5,959 bases of DNA, taken from the NCBI GenBank assembly GCA_946885665.1, contig CAMPGT010000242.1:1-5959 (forward strand). Reading direction: 5' to 3'. Made by a program: the position numbers and the translations under genes. Source of the DNA: an uncultured Chitinophagaceae bacterium. Lineage in GTDB: Bacteria > Bacteroidota > Bacteroidia > Chitinophagales > Chitinophagaceae. Below, piece by piece: positions 1-5,959 of this stretch (the first letter of the stretch is position 1; each line of letters starts with the position of its first letter). A model generated the notes under the pieces. That model ran no database searches. It saw only the letters and a list, made by a program, of their open reading frames with translations, and was not told where the DNA came from.

Positions 1-1020
1 CCCGTACCAGTGAGACACCACTACATAGAACACAACCACACCGAAGTCGCAACAGACCAGAACCATCAGATCGATATTGGCCCCCTGGAAACGATAGATA
101 CTCTGGTCATCGTCGCCCACCACGAAAATATTCGGTTGCTCCCAGTAGTTAATGAGCAGTCGCACAAGCTGGTTCTGCGTTCCGCTCGTATCCTGGTATT
201 CATCCACCAGTATATATTGAAACCGCTCCTGGTAACTCAGCAGCAGTTGGTTGTTCTCTTCAAATGCCCTGATCACCCAGTTGATCATGTCATCAAAGTC
301 GTACCGGTTTTTCTCGCGCATCATCGACTGGAAAGTGTCGAATTCCTTAACGGCTGCCATCAGCTTCGACATCTTCTCCCTTTCTTCTTCAATTTTATCG
401 GTGCGTACGTCGCCTCTCTTAAATTCTTTCGTCGCCCTTTTGGCAATAAATTTATCCCGGTTAGGCAAATCGTCGAGGTAGGCATTGATGCTTTTTATAA
501 TAAAATCGGGTTTCCATCCTTCCTGCTTCATGGTGGAAAAAAGAGAAGCAAGATTTTTTATTTCATAATAAACGTCGCCGCGGTATCTTTTTAAAGGGTG
601 ATCCTTCGGAAAGCGGTCTATCAGCCTTTTCAGCAATTCAATTTTTTCCAGTTCGGAGATCGGATCAAGCTCGTTCTTTTCAAAAAGGGAAAGATTATCC
701 TGGATAATATCATTGCAAAAGGCATGGAAAGTGAAAATATTCACCTTGTAAGCATCAGACCCAATAAACTGGATGAGCCGGCGCCGCATGGCCAGCGCCC
801 CGGCATCGGTGTAGGTAAGACATAAAATATTGGAGGGAGAAACATCGGTATCCAGCAGGATGCGACCGATCCGTGCCGCCAGTATCTGCGTCTTCCCGGT
901 ACCCGGACCCGCAATAACCATTACCGGCCCCTCGATCTTATCGACCGCCTGCCGCTGCTGTTCATTCAGCCTTTCATATTCCTTCGCAAACTGCTGGTTG
1001 AGTTTATCTCTTAAGATCAT
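1..1020 (-). CDS. UvrD/Rep-family ATP-dependent DNA helicase, N-terminal 340 residues (3' part beyond window edge)
   Basis: An open frame starts at the ATG whose first base is 1020 and stays open to base 1, so 340 residues are visible and the C-terminal part is missing. Superfamily 1A helicase motifs appear in order: Q-motif LNEQQRQAV (18-26), Walker A AGPGTGKT (37-44, K43), motif Ia-like LTYTDAGALAMRRRL (68-82), TFHAFC (97-102), motif II VDEYQDTS (272-279, catalytic D273/E274) and motif III VVGDDDQSIYRFQGA (300-314). Proteins of this family use ATP to move 3'-5' along single-stranded DNA in repair and replication restart. The stretch at 110-240 between the early motifs and motif II is the variable 1B-like region. 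The motif order supports the family strongly, but not a choice between UvrD, PcrA, Rep or a larger helicase-nuclease, so no symbol is given. The last ~20 residues are odd: the expected NYRS of motif IV reads WYG (338-340). The gene diverges from the signalling operon. Confidence 0.93.
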   Translation of the reverse strand, partial: MILRDKLNQQFAKEYERLNEQQRQAVDKIEGPVMVIAGPGTGKTQILAARIGRILLDTDVSPSNILCLTYTDAGALAMRRRLIQFIGSDAYKVNIFTFHAFCNDIIQDNLSLFEKNELDPISELEKIELLKRLIDRFPKDHPLKRYRGDVYYEIKNLASLFSTMKQEGWKPDFIIKSINAYLDDLPNRDKFIAKRATKEFKRGDVRTDKIEEEREKMSKLMAAVKEFDTFQSMMREKNRYDFDDMINWVIRAFEENNQLLLSYQERFQYILVDEYQDTSGTQNQLVRLLINYWEQPNIFVVGDDDQSIYRFQGANIDLMVLVCCDFGVVVFYVVVSHWYG

Positions 1021-1024
1021 GCGT

Positions 1025-1032
1025 CAAAGGTA
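1025..1032 (-). promoter_or_regulatory. Candidate Bacteroidota -7 promoter element (TACCTTTG) for the helicase gene
   Basis: Read on the minus strand, TACCTTTG matches the Bacteroidota -7 consensus TAnnTTTG exactly. Only four bases separate it from the helicase ATG, so a transcript from here would have almost no leader. No good -33 TTTG partner is visible at the usual distance, which keeps confidence moderate. Confidence 0.45.
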
Positions 1033-1045
1033 AGGTGCCCGGTGG

Positions 1046-1072
1046 TTCCTGAAATTGAGGTTTAAACAGGAA
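1046..1072. repeat. Short inverted repeat in the divergent intergenic region (TTCCTG-N15-CAGGAA)
   Basis: Perfect 6-bp arms TTCCTG (1046-1051) and CAGGAA (1067-1072) flank 15 bases that include the palindrome GTTTAAAC (1060-1067). It lies between the divergent helicase and response-regulator genes, where an operator could sit. Arms this short occur by chance, so the operator role is only a suggestion. The rest of the intergenic region (1021-1148) shows no hairpin with a T-run and no clear RNA gene. Confidence 0.2.
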
Positions 1073-1148
1073 ATTTTTGGTGTTTTACGGGAAAGAGAGC
1101 GTCATTTTGGGAATAATTTATCAATTTCTGCGTTATAAGGCCAGAATC

Positions 1149-2516
1149 ATGCCCATGAAAAACCCAAACGGTCTTAAGATATTCATCCTTGAGGATGATA
1201 CCTGGTACGGCTCTATGTTACAGCATTACCTCTCATTGAACCCTGATTACGAGGTAAAACGCTTCGAAAAATCAGGTGAGTTCTTCAATCATCTGCATGA
1301 AAACCCTGATGTGGTTACACTCGATTACTCGCTGCCCGACATGGCAGGTGACGAGGTGTTGAAAAAAATAAAGGAAAATTTTCCTTCCATCCAGGTGTTG
1401 GTCATTTCCGGCCAGGAAGATGTGGCCACAGCAATAAGCCTCCTGAAGAACGGGGCGTTCGACTACATTGTTAAGGACGACGACACTAAAGACAGGCTCT
1501 GGAACACCCTCCTGCATCTTAAAGAGATCAACGGACTGCGCAATGAAGTTGAGCAACTGAAGGAACAGGTGGTGAAAAAGCACGATTTTTCCAAATTCAT
1601 CATTGGGAAAAGCGACGAGATCCAGAAAGTCTGCGCATTAATAGAAAAGGCCTCCAAAACCAATATTACGGTATCTATTTCCGGCGAAACCGGTTCGGGA
1701 AAAGAAGTGGTGGCAAAGGCCATTCATTACAATTCCGAGCGCAGTAAGAAGCCGTTTGTTGCCGTAAACGTTGCTGCCATACCCAAGGACCTCCTCGAGA
1801 GCGAATTGTTTGGCCACGAGAAAGGTGCGTTTACAGGCGCCGTAACGCGCAGGATCGGAAAATTTGAAGAGGCCAATAACGGAACGCTTTTCCTCGATGA
1901 AATCGGTGAACTGGATATCAATTTGCAGGCAAAGCTGCTGCGCGTTCTGCAGGAACGCGAAGTGATAAGAGTGGGCGGCAACGAAGTGACAAAAGTAAAC
2001 TGCCGCATCATTGTGGCCACGCACCGCAACCTGATGGATGAAGTGCAAAATAAAACGTTCCGCGAGGACCTGTACTACCGCCTTATCGGCTTGCCCATTT
2101 TCATTCCACCGCTGCGTGACCGTGGCAACGACATCATCATTTTGGCCAAGCACTTTATGGACGCTTTCTGCAAAGAGAACGGCGGTGCCAAAAAGGTGCT
2201 CTCGGAAGAGGCACAGAAAAAACTGCTTGGTTATCCTTTCCCGGGTAACGTACGCGAGCTGCGTTCGGTGATAGAGCTGGCGACAGTACTCGCCGACGAT
2301 GAGGTGATCCAACCGCAGAACCTGTCGTTAAATTCCACCAGTTCGATGAATGGAATGTTGATGCAGGAAAAGTCGCTCAAGCAATACGAGATAGAAATCA
2401 TTCAACATTACCTCGATAAATATGACAGGGATGTACTGCTGGTGGCAAAAAAACTCGACGTGGGCAAAAGCACCATATACCGCATGATTCAGGCTGGCGA
2501 ACTTGTAAATAGATAA
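1149..2516 (+). CDS. NtrC-family sigma-54-dependent response regulator (REC-AAA+-Fis HTH)
   Basis: This 455-residue protein has the full NtrC architecture. The receiver (about 8-125) has acidic residues E15/D16/D17, phospho-acceptor D59 in LDYSLPD, S87 and K109. A charged, coiled-coil-like linker (118-145) follows. The AAA+ domain (about 150-375) shows Walker A GETGSGKE (179-186), the exact sigma-54 contact loop GAFTGA (226-231), Walker B TLFLDE (246-251), candidate arginine fingers in FREDLYYRL (R305, R311) and sensor II in PGNVREL (R369). A Fis-like helix-turn-helix lies at about 424-448 (VAKKLDVGKSTIYRMI). Such proteins use ATP to open promoters held by sigma-54 RNA polymerase once D59 is phosphorylated. 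The frame extends upstream to a TTG at 1077. The ATG at 1149 is preferred because it sits just before the receiver and has AAGG eight bases upstream; an ATG at 1155 is also possible. The next gene starts 9 nt after the stop, suggesting an operon. Target genes cannot be told from this window. Confidence 0.95.
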   Translation: MPMKNPNGLKIFILEDDTWYGSMLQHYLSLNPDYEVKRFEKSGEFFNHLHENPDVVTLDYSLPDMAGDEVLKKIKENFPSIQVLVISGQEDVATAISLLKNGAFDYIVKDDDTKDRLWNTLLHLKEINGLRNEVEQLKEQVVKKHDFSKFIIGKSDEIQKVCALIEKASKTNITVSISGETGSGKEVVAKAIHYNSERSKKPFVAVNVAAIPKDLLESELFGHEKGAFTGAVTRRIGKFEEANNGTLFLDEIGELDINLQAKLLRVLQEREVIRVGGNEVTKVNCRIIVATHRNLMDEVQNKTFREDLYYRLIGLPIFIPPLRDRGNDIIILAKHFMDAFCKENGGAKKVLSEEAQKKLLGYPFPGNVRELRSVIELATVLADDEVIQPQNLSLNSTSSMNGMLMQEKSLKQYEIEIIQHYLDKYDRDVLLVAKKLDVGKSTIYRMIQAGELVNR

Positions 2517-2525
2517 CCCTCGCGT

Positions 2526-3308
2526 ATGTTGAAGCACCGCGGCCTGAAAGACAAGAAAATTTTATTGGTAGAAGACGTGGAACTGAACCAGTACCTCGCA
2601 AAACATATCATGGAATCGTGGGGTTGCCTGGTTGATGTGGCCGACAATGGAAAGAAAGCCGTCGAGAAAATTAGTGCCGCCGACTACGACCTGGTGCTGA
2701 TGGATATTCAAATGCCTGAAATGGACGGCATGCAAGCCACAAAGATCATCAGGGCCATGCATGATGAAGCGAAGGCACAGGTGCCGATAGTGGCGCTAAC
2801 CGCGAATGCGCTGAAAACCGAATGTGAAGTTTACCTGAATATCGGGATGAACGACTGCCTGGCAAAGCCTTTTGAAGAGCGCACGTTAATGGGCATCGTC
2901 GCAAAGAATATGAAAGGGCATCATGTTGATGTGGTCCCGGATGGCCATACTGTTGTTACGCCTGCCGGTGAAAAATTATATGACCTGGCGATGGTTGAAG
3001 CCATATCGGGCGGCGACAAAACTTTCATCGTAAAGATGATGGAGCTCTTTTTGCAAACGGTTCCCCAAACATTAAGCGACCTGAAAGAATGTTGTGAAAA
3101 GGGCGACTGGGTGATGACGGGCAAGCATGCGCACAAGTTGAAATCGACAATTGACTCGATGGGTATTGTATCGCTGAAGCGTGATATCAGAACGATAGAG
3201 TCGGGTGGCAAAAGTGCTTCCGACCCGGTGCAACTGACGGCATTGGTGCAAAAAGTGCTTGACGTTATGGACGAAGTGATCGGCCAGGTGAGCAACGACT
3301 TCCGATGA
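2526..3308 (+). CDS. Free-standing receiver-HPt phosphorelay protein
   Basis: The 260-residue product has two signalling domains and no kinase or DNA-binding domain. The receiver (about 9-128) carries E16/D17, phospho-acceptor D60 in LMDIQMPEMDG, T92 and K114 in AKPF. A linker rich in V, D and T (130-148) leads to a C-terminal histidine phosphotransfer domain (about 150-255) with phospho-accepting H203 in AHKLKS. The usual HPt glycine after LK is a serine here (S207), a mild change. This REC-HPt order is the usual tail of hybrid histidine kinases, so the protein resembles such a tail made as a separate polypeptide. It follows the NtrC-type regulator by 9 nt with no visible promoter between, so co-transcription is likely. 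A plausible role, inferred only, is to pass phosphate from a kinase encoded elsewhere through D60 and H203 to D59 of the regulator; a phosphatase or sink role is the alternative. The start at 2526 is the first ATG and needs no leader for a full receiver. Confidence 0.93.
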   Translation: MLKHRGLKDKKILLVEDVELNQYLAKHIMESWGCLVDVADNGKKAVEKISAADYDLVLMDIQMPEMDGMQATKIIRAMHDEAKAQVPIVALTANALKTECEVYLNIGMNDCLAKPFEERTLMGIVAKNMKGHHVDVVPDGHTVVTPAGEKLYDLAMVEAISGGDKTFIVKMMELFLQTVPQTLSDLKECCEKGDWVMTGKHAHKLKSTIDSMGIVSLKRDIRTIESGGKSASDPVQLTALVQKVLDVMDEVIGQVSNDFR

Positions 3309-3313
3309 TCATC
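3304..3313. other. 10-bp palindrome holding both stop codons of convergent genes
   Basis: GATGATCATC is its own reverse complement. Its centre TGATCA supplies the TGA of the plus-strand REC-HPt gene (3306-3308) and the TGA of the minus-strand TPR gene (3311-3309). The coding regions therefore abut with no bases between them. There is no T-run that would make it an intrinsic terminator, so transcripts probably run into the opposing gene. Confidence 0.6.
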
Positions 3314-3959
3314 CCGGTATCCGCGTAATATATTTTTCTATTTCCTTTACCTGCTGAAGTATTTGCGGGTTTGTTGGCTTCAGCGCCTTCGTTTTCTTAA
3401 AAAAGTCTTTTGCTGCGCGGAACTCGCGCTTGTTCATCATGATGTTGCACATCTGCAGGTAGGCTGCGGCTTCATTTTCTTTATCGGGAAGCCCCTTGCG
3501 AAGGGCCTGGCGAATGTAGCTTTCGCCCTGTTTGAAATTGCCTTTCTGCATATTGATCATGCCGATTTGCAGCAGGTTGGCGCCCTCCACTTCTTTGATG
3601 GGTGAGCCAAGGTCGATACCCTTCTTCATGTGTTTTTCCGCGCCTTCGAAATCCTGTTTCATCATGGCCATCTGGCCTTTAACCGTGTAGTAGGCCGAGC
3701 GGATGGGCTTATACAGCAGGTTCGGGTATTTTACCGAGTTCACCACGCGTTCGGCGCCTTCCATGTCGCCTTTTTCCATGTAATCCTGTATCAGGCGGAG
3801 CGGTCCGATAAAGAAGTGCCCGGCAATAAGGATCAGGCCGATCAGGTAAGCGGGAAACGCCGGCCAGAAGCCATACCCGATATTAGCGGCAACGCCTGCC
3901 AGTATGAGCACAATGCCGAGCTGCAGGCGGTATTTTATGAGCAGGTTGTAAAATTTCAT
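3309..3959 (-). CDS. Membrane-anchored tetratricopeptide-repeat protein
   Basis: The 216-residue product begins with a short basic segment, then two hydrophobic helices (about 12-31 and 34-54) with a short turn containing W32 and P33. This suggests an inner-membrane hairpin with the remainder on one face. Residues 55-216 are helical, with about three to four TPR-like units at roughly 55-83 (degenerate), 87-120, 124-160 and 164-197; typical spacing is seen in YYTVKGQMAMMKQDFEGAEK and similar blocks. TPR domains act as protein-binding scaffolds, so this is likely an adaptor, but its partner is unknown. The frame extends upstream to a TTG at 3983, but that codon overlaps the candidate -7 element, so the ATG at 3959 is chosen. 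The gene converges on the signalling operon and diverges from the hydrolase. No specific function can be assigned. Confidence 0.85.
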   Translation of the reverse strand: MKFYNLLIKYRLQLGIVLILAGVAANIGYGFWPAFPAYLIGLILIAGHFFIGPLRLIQDYMEKGDMEGAERVVNSVKYPNLLYKPIRSAYYTVKGQMAMMKQDFEGAEKHMKKGIDLGSPIKEVEGANLLQIGMINMQKGNFKQGESYIRQALRKGLPDKENEAAAYLQMCNIMMNKREFRAAKDFFKKTKALKPTNPQILQQVKEIEKYITRIPG

Positions 3960-3980
3960 GTGTCCGTTTCTAAGGGAGTG

Positions 3981-3988
3981 CAAAGATA
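3981..3988 (-). promoter_or_regulatory. Candidate Bacteroidota -7 promoter element (TATCTTTG) for the TPR gene
   Basis: On the minus strand TATCTTTG matches TAnnTTTG exactly and lies 21 bases upstream of the TPR ATG, a normal leader length. No convincing -33 TTTG is seen at the usual spacing. The element decides against the upstream TTG start, which it overlaps. Confidence 0.55.
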
Positions 3989-4002
3989 GGCTGAAAAACC
4001 GC

Positions 4003-4010
4003 TAAATTTC
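4003..4010 (+). promoter_or_regulatory. Weak candidate -7 element (TAAATTTC) for the hydrolase gene
   Basis: TAAATTTC matches TAnnTTTG at all but the last base and lies 18 bases before the hydrolase ATG, inside the 69-nt divergent gap (3960-4028). A near match in AT-rich sequence may be chance, and no -33 element is clear. There is no recognisable Shine-Dalgarno sequence before the ATG. Confidence 0.25.
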
Positions 4011-4028
4011 ATTATCCAAACTGTTTAT

Positions 4029-5894
4029 ATGAGGTCGTTTTTACTCTTCTTCCTGGCGCTTCCTCTTTTTGCGGGTGCGCAGGATGCGGACTCTGCCTGG
4101 TTCGTGCAGCATTATCAAAAGACGGAACGGTACATTAGCATGCGCGATGGCGTAAAGCTGTTTACATCTATATATGTACCGGTCGACAGCACCGAAAAAC
4201 ATCCGGTTTTGCTGACGCGAACGCCGTATTCGTGCGCGCCGTATGGTGAAAATAATTACCGCACTTTCTGGAAGAACCATTACAACAGGTATCTCAAAGA
4301 AAACTACATCATGGTGATACAGGATGTGCGCGGCAAGTATATGAGCGAAGGTGAGTTTGTTGACGTGCGGCCGTTCAATCCCAATAAAAAAACTTCTTCT
4401 GATATTGATGAGGCCAGCGACACCTACGATACCGTGGATTGGCTGGTGAAGAACCTGGAAAGTAACAATGGCAATGTGGGTGTTTTTGGAATTTCGTATC
4501 CCGGCTTTTATTCGACAGAGGCCGCGCTGAGCGGGCATCCGGCCATTAAGGCCGTGAGTCCGCAGGCGCCCGTCACCGATTGGTTCATGGGCGACGACTG
4601 GCACCACAATGGCGCGTTGATGCTGATCGACGCGTTTACGTTTTATGTGCGAAGAGGATTTGGCAGTCCGCGCCCCGCGCCCACTACTCACCCCGTCAAC
4701 CGCGGCTTTGAGCCTGTTACAAAAGACAATTATGATTTTTTTGTTCGGACGGGTGCGCTCTCGAATTTCACGCGGCTCACAGGCGACAGCATTCGTTTTT
4801 GGAACGATATGATGCGTCACCCTAATTACGATGAGTGGTGGAAGAAGCGCGATGCGAGAAGTGGTATCAGGGGTGTGAAGCCGGCGGTATTGGTGGTGGG
4901 AGGATTATTTGATGCGGAGGATTGTTTTGGCGCCTGGGCCACCTACAAGGCGATAGAGGAGAAGAGCAAGGGAACGGATAGCAGGATTGTTGTTGGTCCG
5001 TGGTACCACGGCCAGTGGGCCAGGGGTGATGGGAGTCGTTTGGGCAATGTGCAATTTGGCAGTAAAACTTCTGAGTGGTATGCTGAAAATATGGAGGTCC
5101 CTTTTTTCAATTATTATTTGAAGGGAGAAGGAGATGTTGGCGGGATAAAGGAGGCGAATATTTTTTTCACCGGTGTGAATGAGTGGCGACAGTTTGACCA
5201 ATGGCCTGCCGCGGGTGTGGAGATGAAGCGTTTATATTTCCAGGGTGATGGTGGGTTGAAGTGGAGCAAGCCGGCGGCTGCGGCTGGTTACTCGCAGTAT
5301 GTAAGTGATCCTGCGAAGCCGGTTCCTTTTACCGGCGGGGTGATTACCGAGCGTACGAGGGAGTATATGACCGACGACCAGCGGTTTGCGGCCAGCCGGC
5401 CGGATGTGCTGGTGTTTAATACGGATACGTTGATGGAGGATGTGACCGTGGCCGGTGAGCTGGTAGCCGATTTAAATGTGAGCGTGAGTGGTACGGATGC
5501 GGATTTTGTGGTGAAGCTGGTGGACGTGTTTCCTGATTATTTTCAATACAGTGATACGGACAGGTATGTGATGAATGGGTACCAGATGCTGGTAAGGGGC
5601 GAGGTGATGAGGGGAAGATACCGGAACAGTTTTGAGAAGCCGGAGGCTTTTGTTTCGGGCAAGGTCACGAAGGTGCGGTTTAAGCTGCCCGATGTGGCGC
5701 ATGTGTTTAAGCGCGGGCACAGGATCATGGTGCAGGTGCAGAGCAGTTGGTTTCCGTTGGTGGACATGAACCCGCAGCAATTCGTGGATATTTATCATGC
5801 TAAGGATAAGGATTTTAAGAAGGCGGACGTGAGGGTGTATCATGACGCCGCCCGGCCGAGCGGTGTGGTGTTGCCGGTGTTGGAGGGGGAATAG
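4029..5894 (+). CDS. Secreted CocE / X-Pro dipeptidyl-peptidase (S15) family hydrolase, alpha-amino acid ester hydrolase-like
   Basis: This is a complete 621-residue protein, close to the usual length of the family. Residues 1-17 form a signal peptide (hydrophobic FLLFFLALPLF, probable signal peptidase I cut after AGA17), so the mature enzyme should be periplasmic or secreted. The alpha/beta-hydrolase core (about 35-365) carries nucleophile S156 in GISYPG, acid D295 in GLFDAEDCFGAW and base H327 in GPWYHGQW. Y67 in RTPYS is the likely oxyanion-hole tyrosine. D190 in MGDDW together with E297 and D298 matches the acidic cluster that binds the substrate alpha-amino group in alpha-amino acid ester hydrolases. 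From memory, the spacing also fits the Xanthomonas enzyme: 34 residues from the serine to the first cluster Asp, and about 33 from the acid to the histidine. The C-terminal part (about 395-615) fits the beta-sandwich domain of this family. Expected activity is acylation or hydrolysis of alpha-amino esters or related beta-lactam side chains. Glutaryl-acylase or peptidase activity is possible. The true substrate is unknown. Confidence 0.92.
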   Translation: MRSFLLFFLALPLFAGAQDADSAWFVQHYQKTERYISMRDGVKLFTSIYVPVDSTEKHPVLLTRTPYSCAPYGENNYRTFWKNHYNRYLKENYIMVIQDVRGKYMSEGEFVDVRPFNPNKKTSSDIDEASDTYDTVDWLVKNLESNNGNVGVFGISYPGFYSTEAALSGHPAIKAVSPQAPVTDWFMGDDWHHNGALMLIDAFTFYVRRGFGSPRPAPTTHPVNRGFEPVTKDNYDFFVRTGALSNFTRLTGDSIRFWNDMMRHPNYDEWWKKRDARSGIRGVKPAVLVVGGLFDAEDCFGAWATYKAIEEKSKGTDSRIVVGPWYHGQWARGDGSRLGNVQFGSKTSEWYAENMEVPFFNYYLKGEGDVGGIKEANIFFTGVNEWRQFDQWPAAGVEMKRLYFQGDGGLKWSKPAAAAGYSQYVSDPAKPVPFTGGVITERTREYMTDDQRFAASRPDVLVFNTDTLMEDVTVAGELVADLNVSVSGTDADFVVKLVDVFPDYFQYSDTDRYVMNGYQMLVRGEVMRGRYRNSFEKPEAFVSGKVTKVRFKLPDVAHVFKRGHRIMVQVQSSWFPLVDMNPQQFVDIYHAKDKDFKKADVRVYHDAARPSGVVLPVLEGE

Positions 5895-5918
5895 GCAATA
5901 GGCAATGGGCAATGGGGA
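5891..5918 (+). repeat. Tandem array of four 7-bp units (ATRGGCA) overlapping the hydrolase stop codon
   Basis: Four consecutive heptamers read ATAGGCA, ATAGGCA, ATGGGCA and ATGGGGA. The first unit contains the hydrolase stop codon TAG (5892-5894), so the array begins in the last codons of the gene. Short repeats of this type can be dispersed intergenic elements, but copy number elsewhere cannot be seen here. Confidence 0.75.
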
Positions 5919-5955
5919 GTGACATTGTCTTATAAACCACTTGTTGCCGTTTGCC
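5901..5955. repeat. Imperfect inverted repeat built from the heptamer arrays (12-bp arms, 31-nt loop)
   Basis: GGCAATGGGCAA (5901-5912) pairs with TTGCCGTTTGCC (5944-5955) at 10 of 12 positions. The second arm is itself a tandem repeat, TTGCCGT twice (5944-5957). The structure could form a stem downstream of the hydrolase and might slow transcription or protect the mRNA end, but no T-run follows within the window. It may continue past the right edge. The rest of 5895-5959 holds no gene that I can see. Confidence 0.5.
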
Positions 5956-5959
5956 GTCT

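Noticed and set aside
10..1033. Plus-strand open frames of 67-194 residues over the helicase region
   Set aside because: They lie opposite a frame with a clear ordered set of helicase motifs and show no recognisable domain of their own.
1077..1148. N-terminal extension of the response regulator from a TTG at 1077
   Set aside because: The extra 24 residues precede the receiver fold, use a rare start codon and have no domain role, whereas the ATG at 1149 sits right before the receiver.
1638..2312. Minus-strand open frame of 224 residues opposite the AAA+ domain
   Set aside because: It overlaps the most conserved part of the NtrC-type regulator and its translation resembles no family. It is a shadow frame.
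4048..4075. Possible sigma-54 promoter (TGGCGC followed by TTGC) near the hydrolase start
   Set aside because: The spacing is about nine bases rather than about five and it lies within the signal-peptide coding sequence. No convincing -24/-12 promoter was found by eye, though the search was not exhaustive.
4041..4820. Minus-strand open frame of 259 residues opposite the hydrolase
   Set aside because: It is antisense to the catalytic domain of the hydrolase, its product is rich in R, H and I without any domain, and it has no promoter-like sequence. It is best explained as a shadow of the coding frame.
5895..5959. Intrinsic terminator after the hydrolase
   Set aside because: The inverted repeat has mismatched arms, a 31-nt loop and no following T-run inside the window, so it is recorded as a repeat instead.

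Overview
The window looks like chromosomal DNA of a Bacteroidota bacterium, plausibly Chitinophagaceae-like. The clues are two upstream sequences matching the Bacteroidota -7 promoter element TAnnTTTG (TACCTTTG and TATCTTTG), weak or absent Shine-Dalgarno sequences, a balanced base composition, and the style of the proteins. The assignment is inferred without any database search.

Layout: (1) 1-1020, minus strand: the first 340 residues of a UvrD/Rep-type superfamily 1 DNA helicase that runs off the left edge. (2) 1021-1148: a short divergent intergenic region. (3) 1149-2516 and 2526-3308, plus strand: a two-gene signalling operon, 9 nt apart. It encodes an NtrC-type, sigma-54-dependent response regulator (receiver, AAA+ with an exact GAFTGA loop, Fis-type helix-turn-helix) and a free-standing receiver-HPt protein. 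(4) 3309-3959, minus strand: a small membrane-anchored TPR protein that converges on the operon, with the two stop codons directly abutting. (5) 3960-4028: a 69-nt divergent promoter region. (6) 4029-5894, plus strand: a complete secreted hydrolase of the CocE / X-Pro dipeptidyl-peptidase (S15) superfamily. It carries the catalytic triad and acidic cluster of alpha-amino acid ester hydrolases. (7) 5891-5959: a run of 7-bp tandem repeats that begins inside the hydrolase stop codon and forms an imperfect inverted repeat with a second repeat run at the right edge.

How the genes may work together: the signalling pair holds every part of a His-Asp phosphorelay except a histidine kinase, namely Asp (D60) and His (H203) in the REC-HPt protein and the final Asp (D59) in the NtrC-type regulator. 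It probably serves a kinase encoded elsewhere. The helicase, TPR protein and hydrolase look like independent single-gene units. No RNA genes, CRISPR arrays, insertion sequences or clear intrinsic terminators were seen. I found no convincing new multi-gene system. The points most worth a second look are the kinase-less phosphorelay pair, the heptamer repeat at the right end, and an apparently altered helicase motif IV at the left edge.
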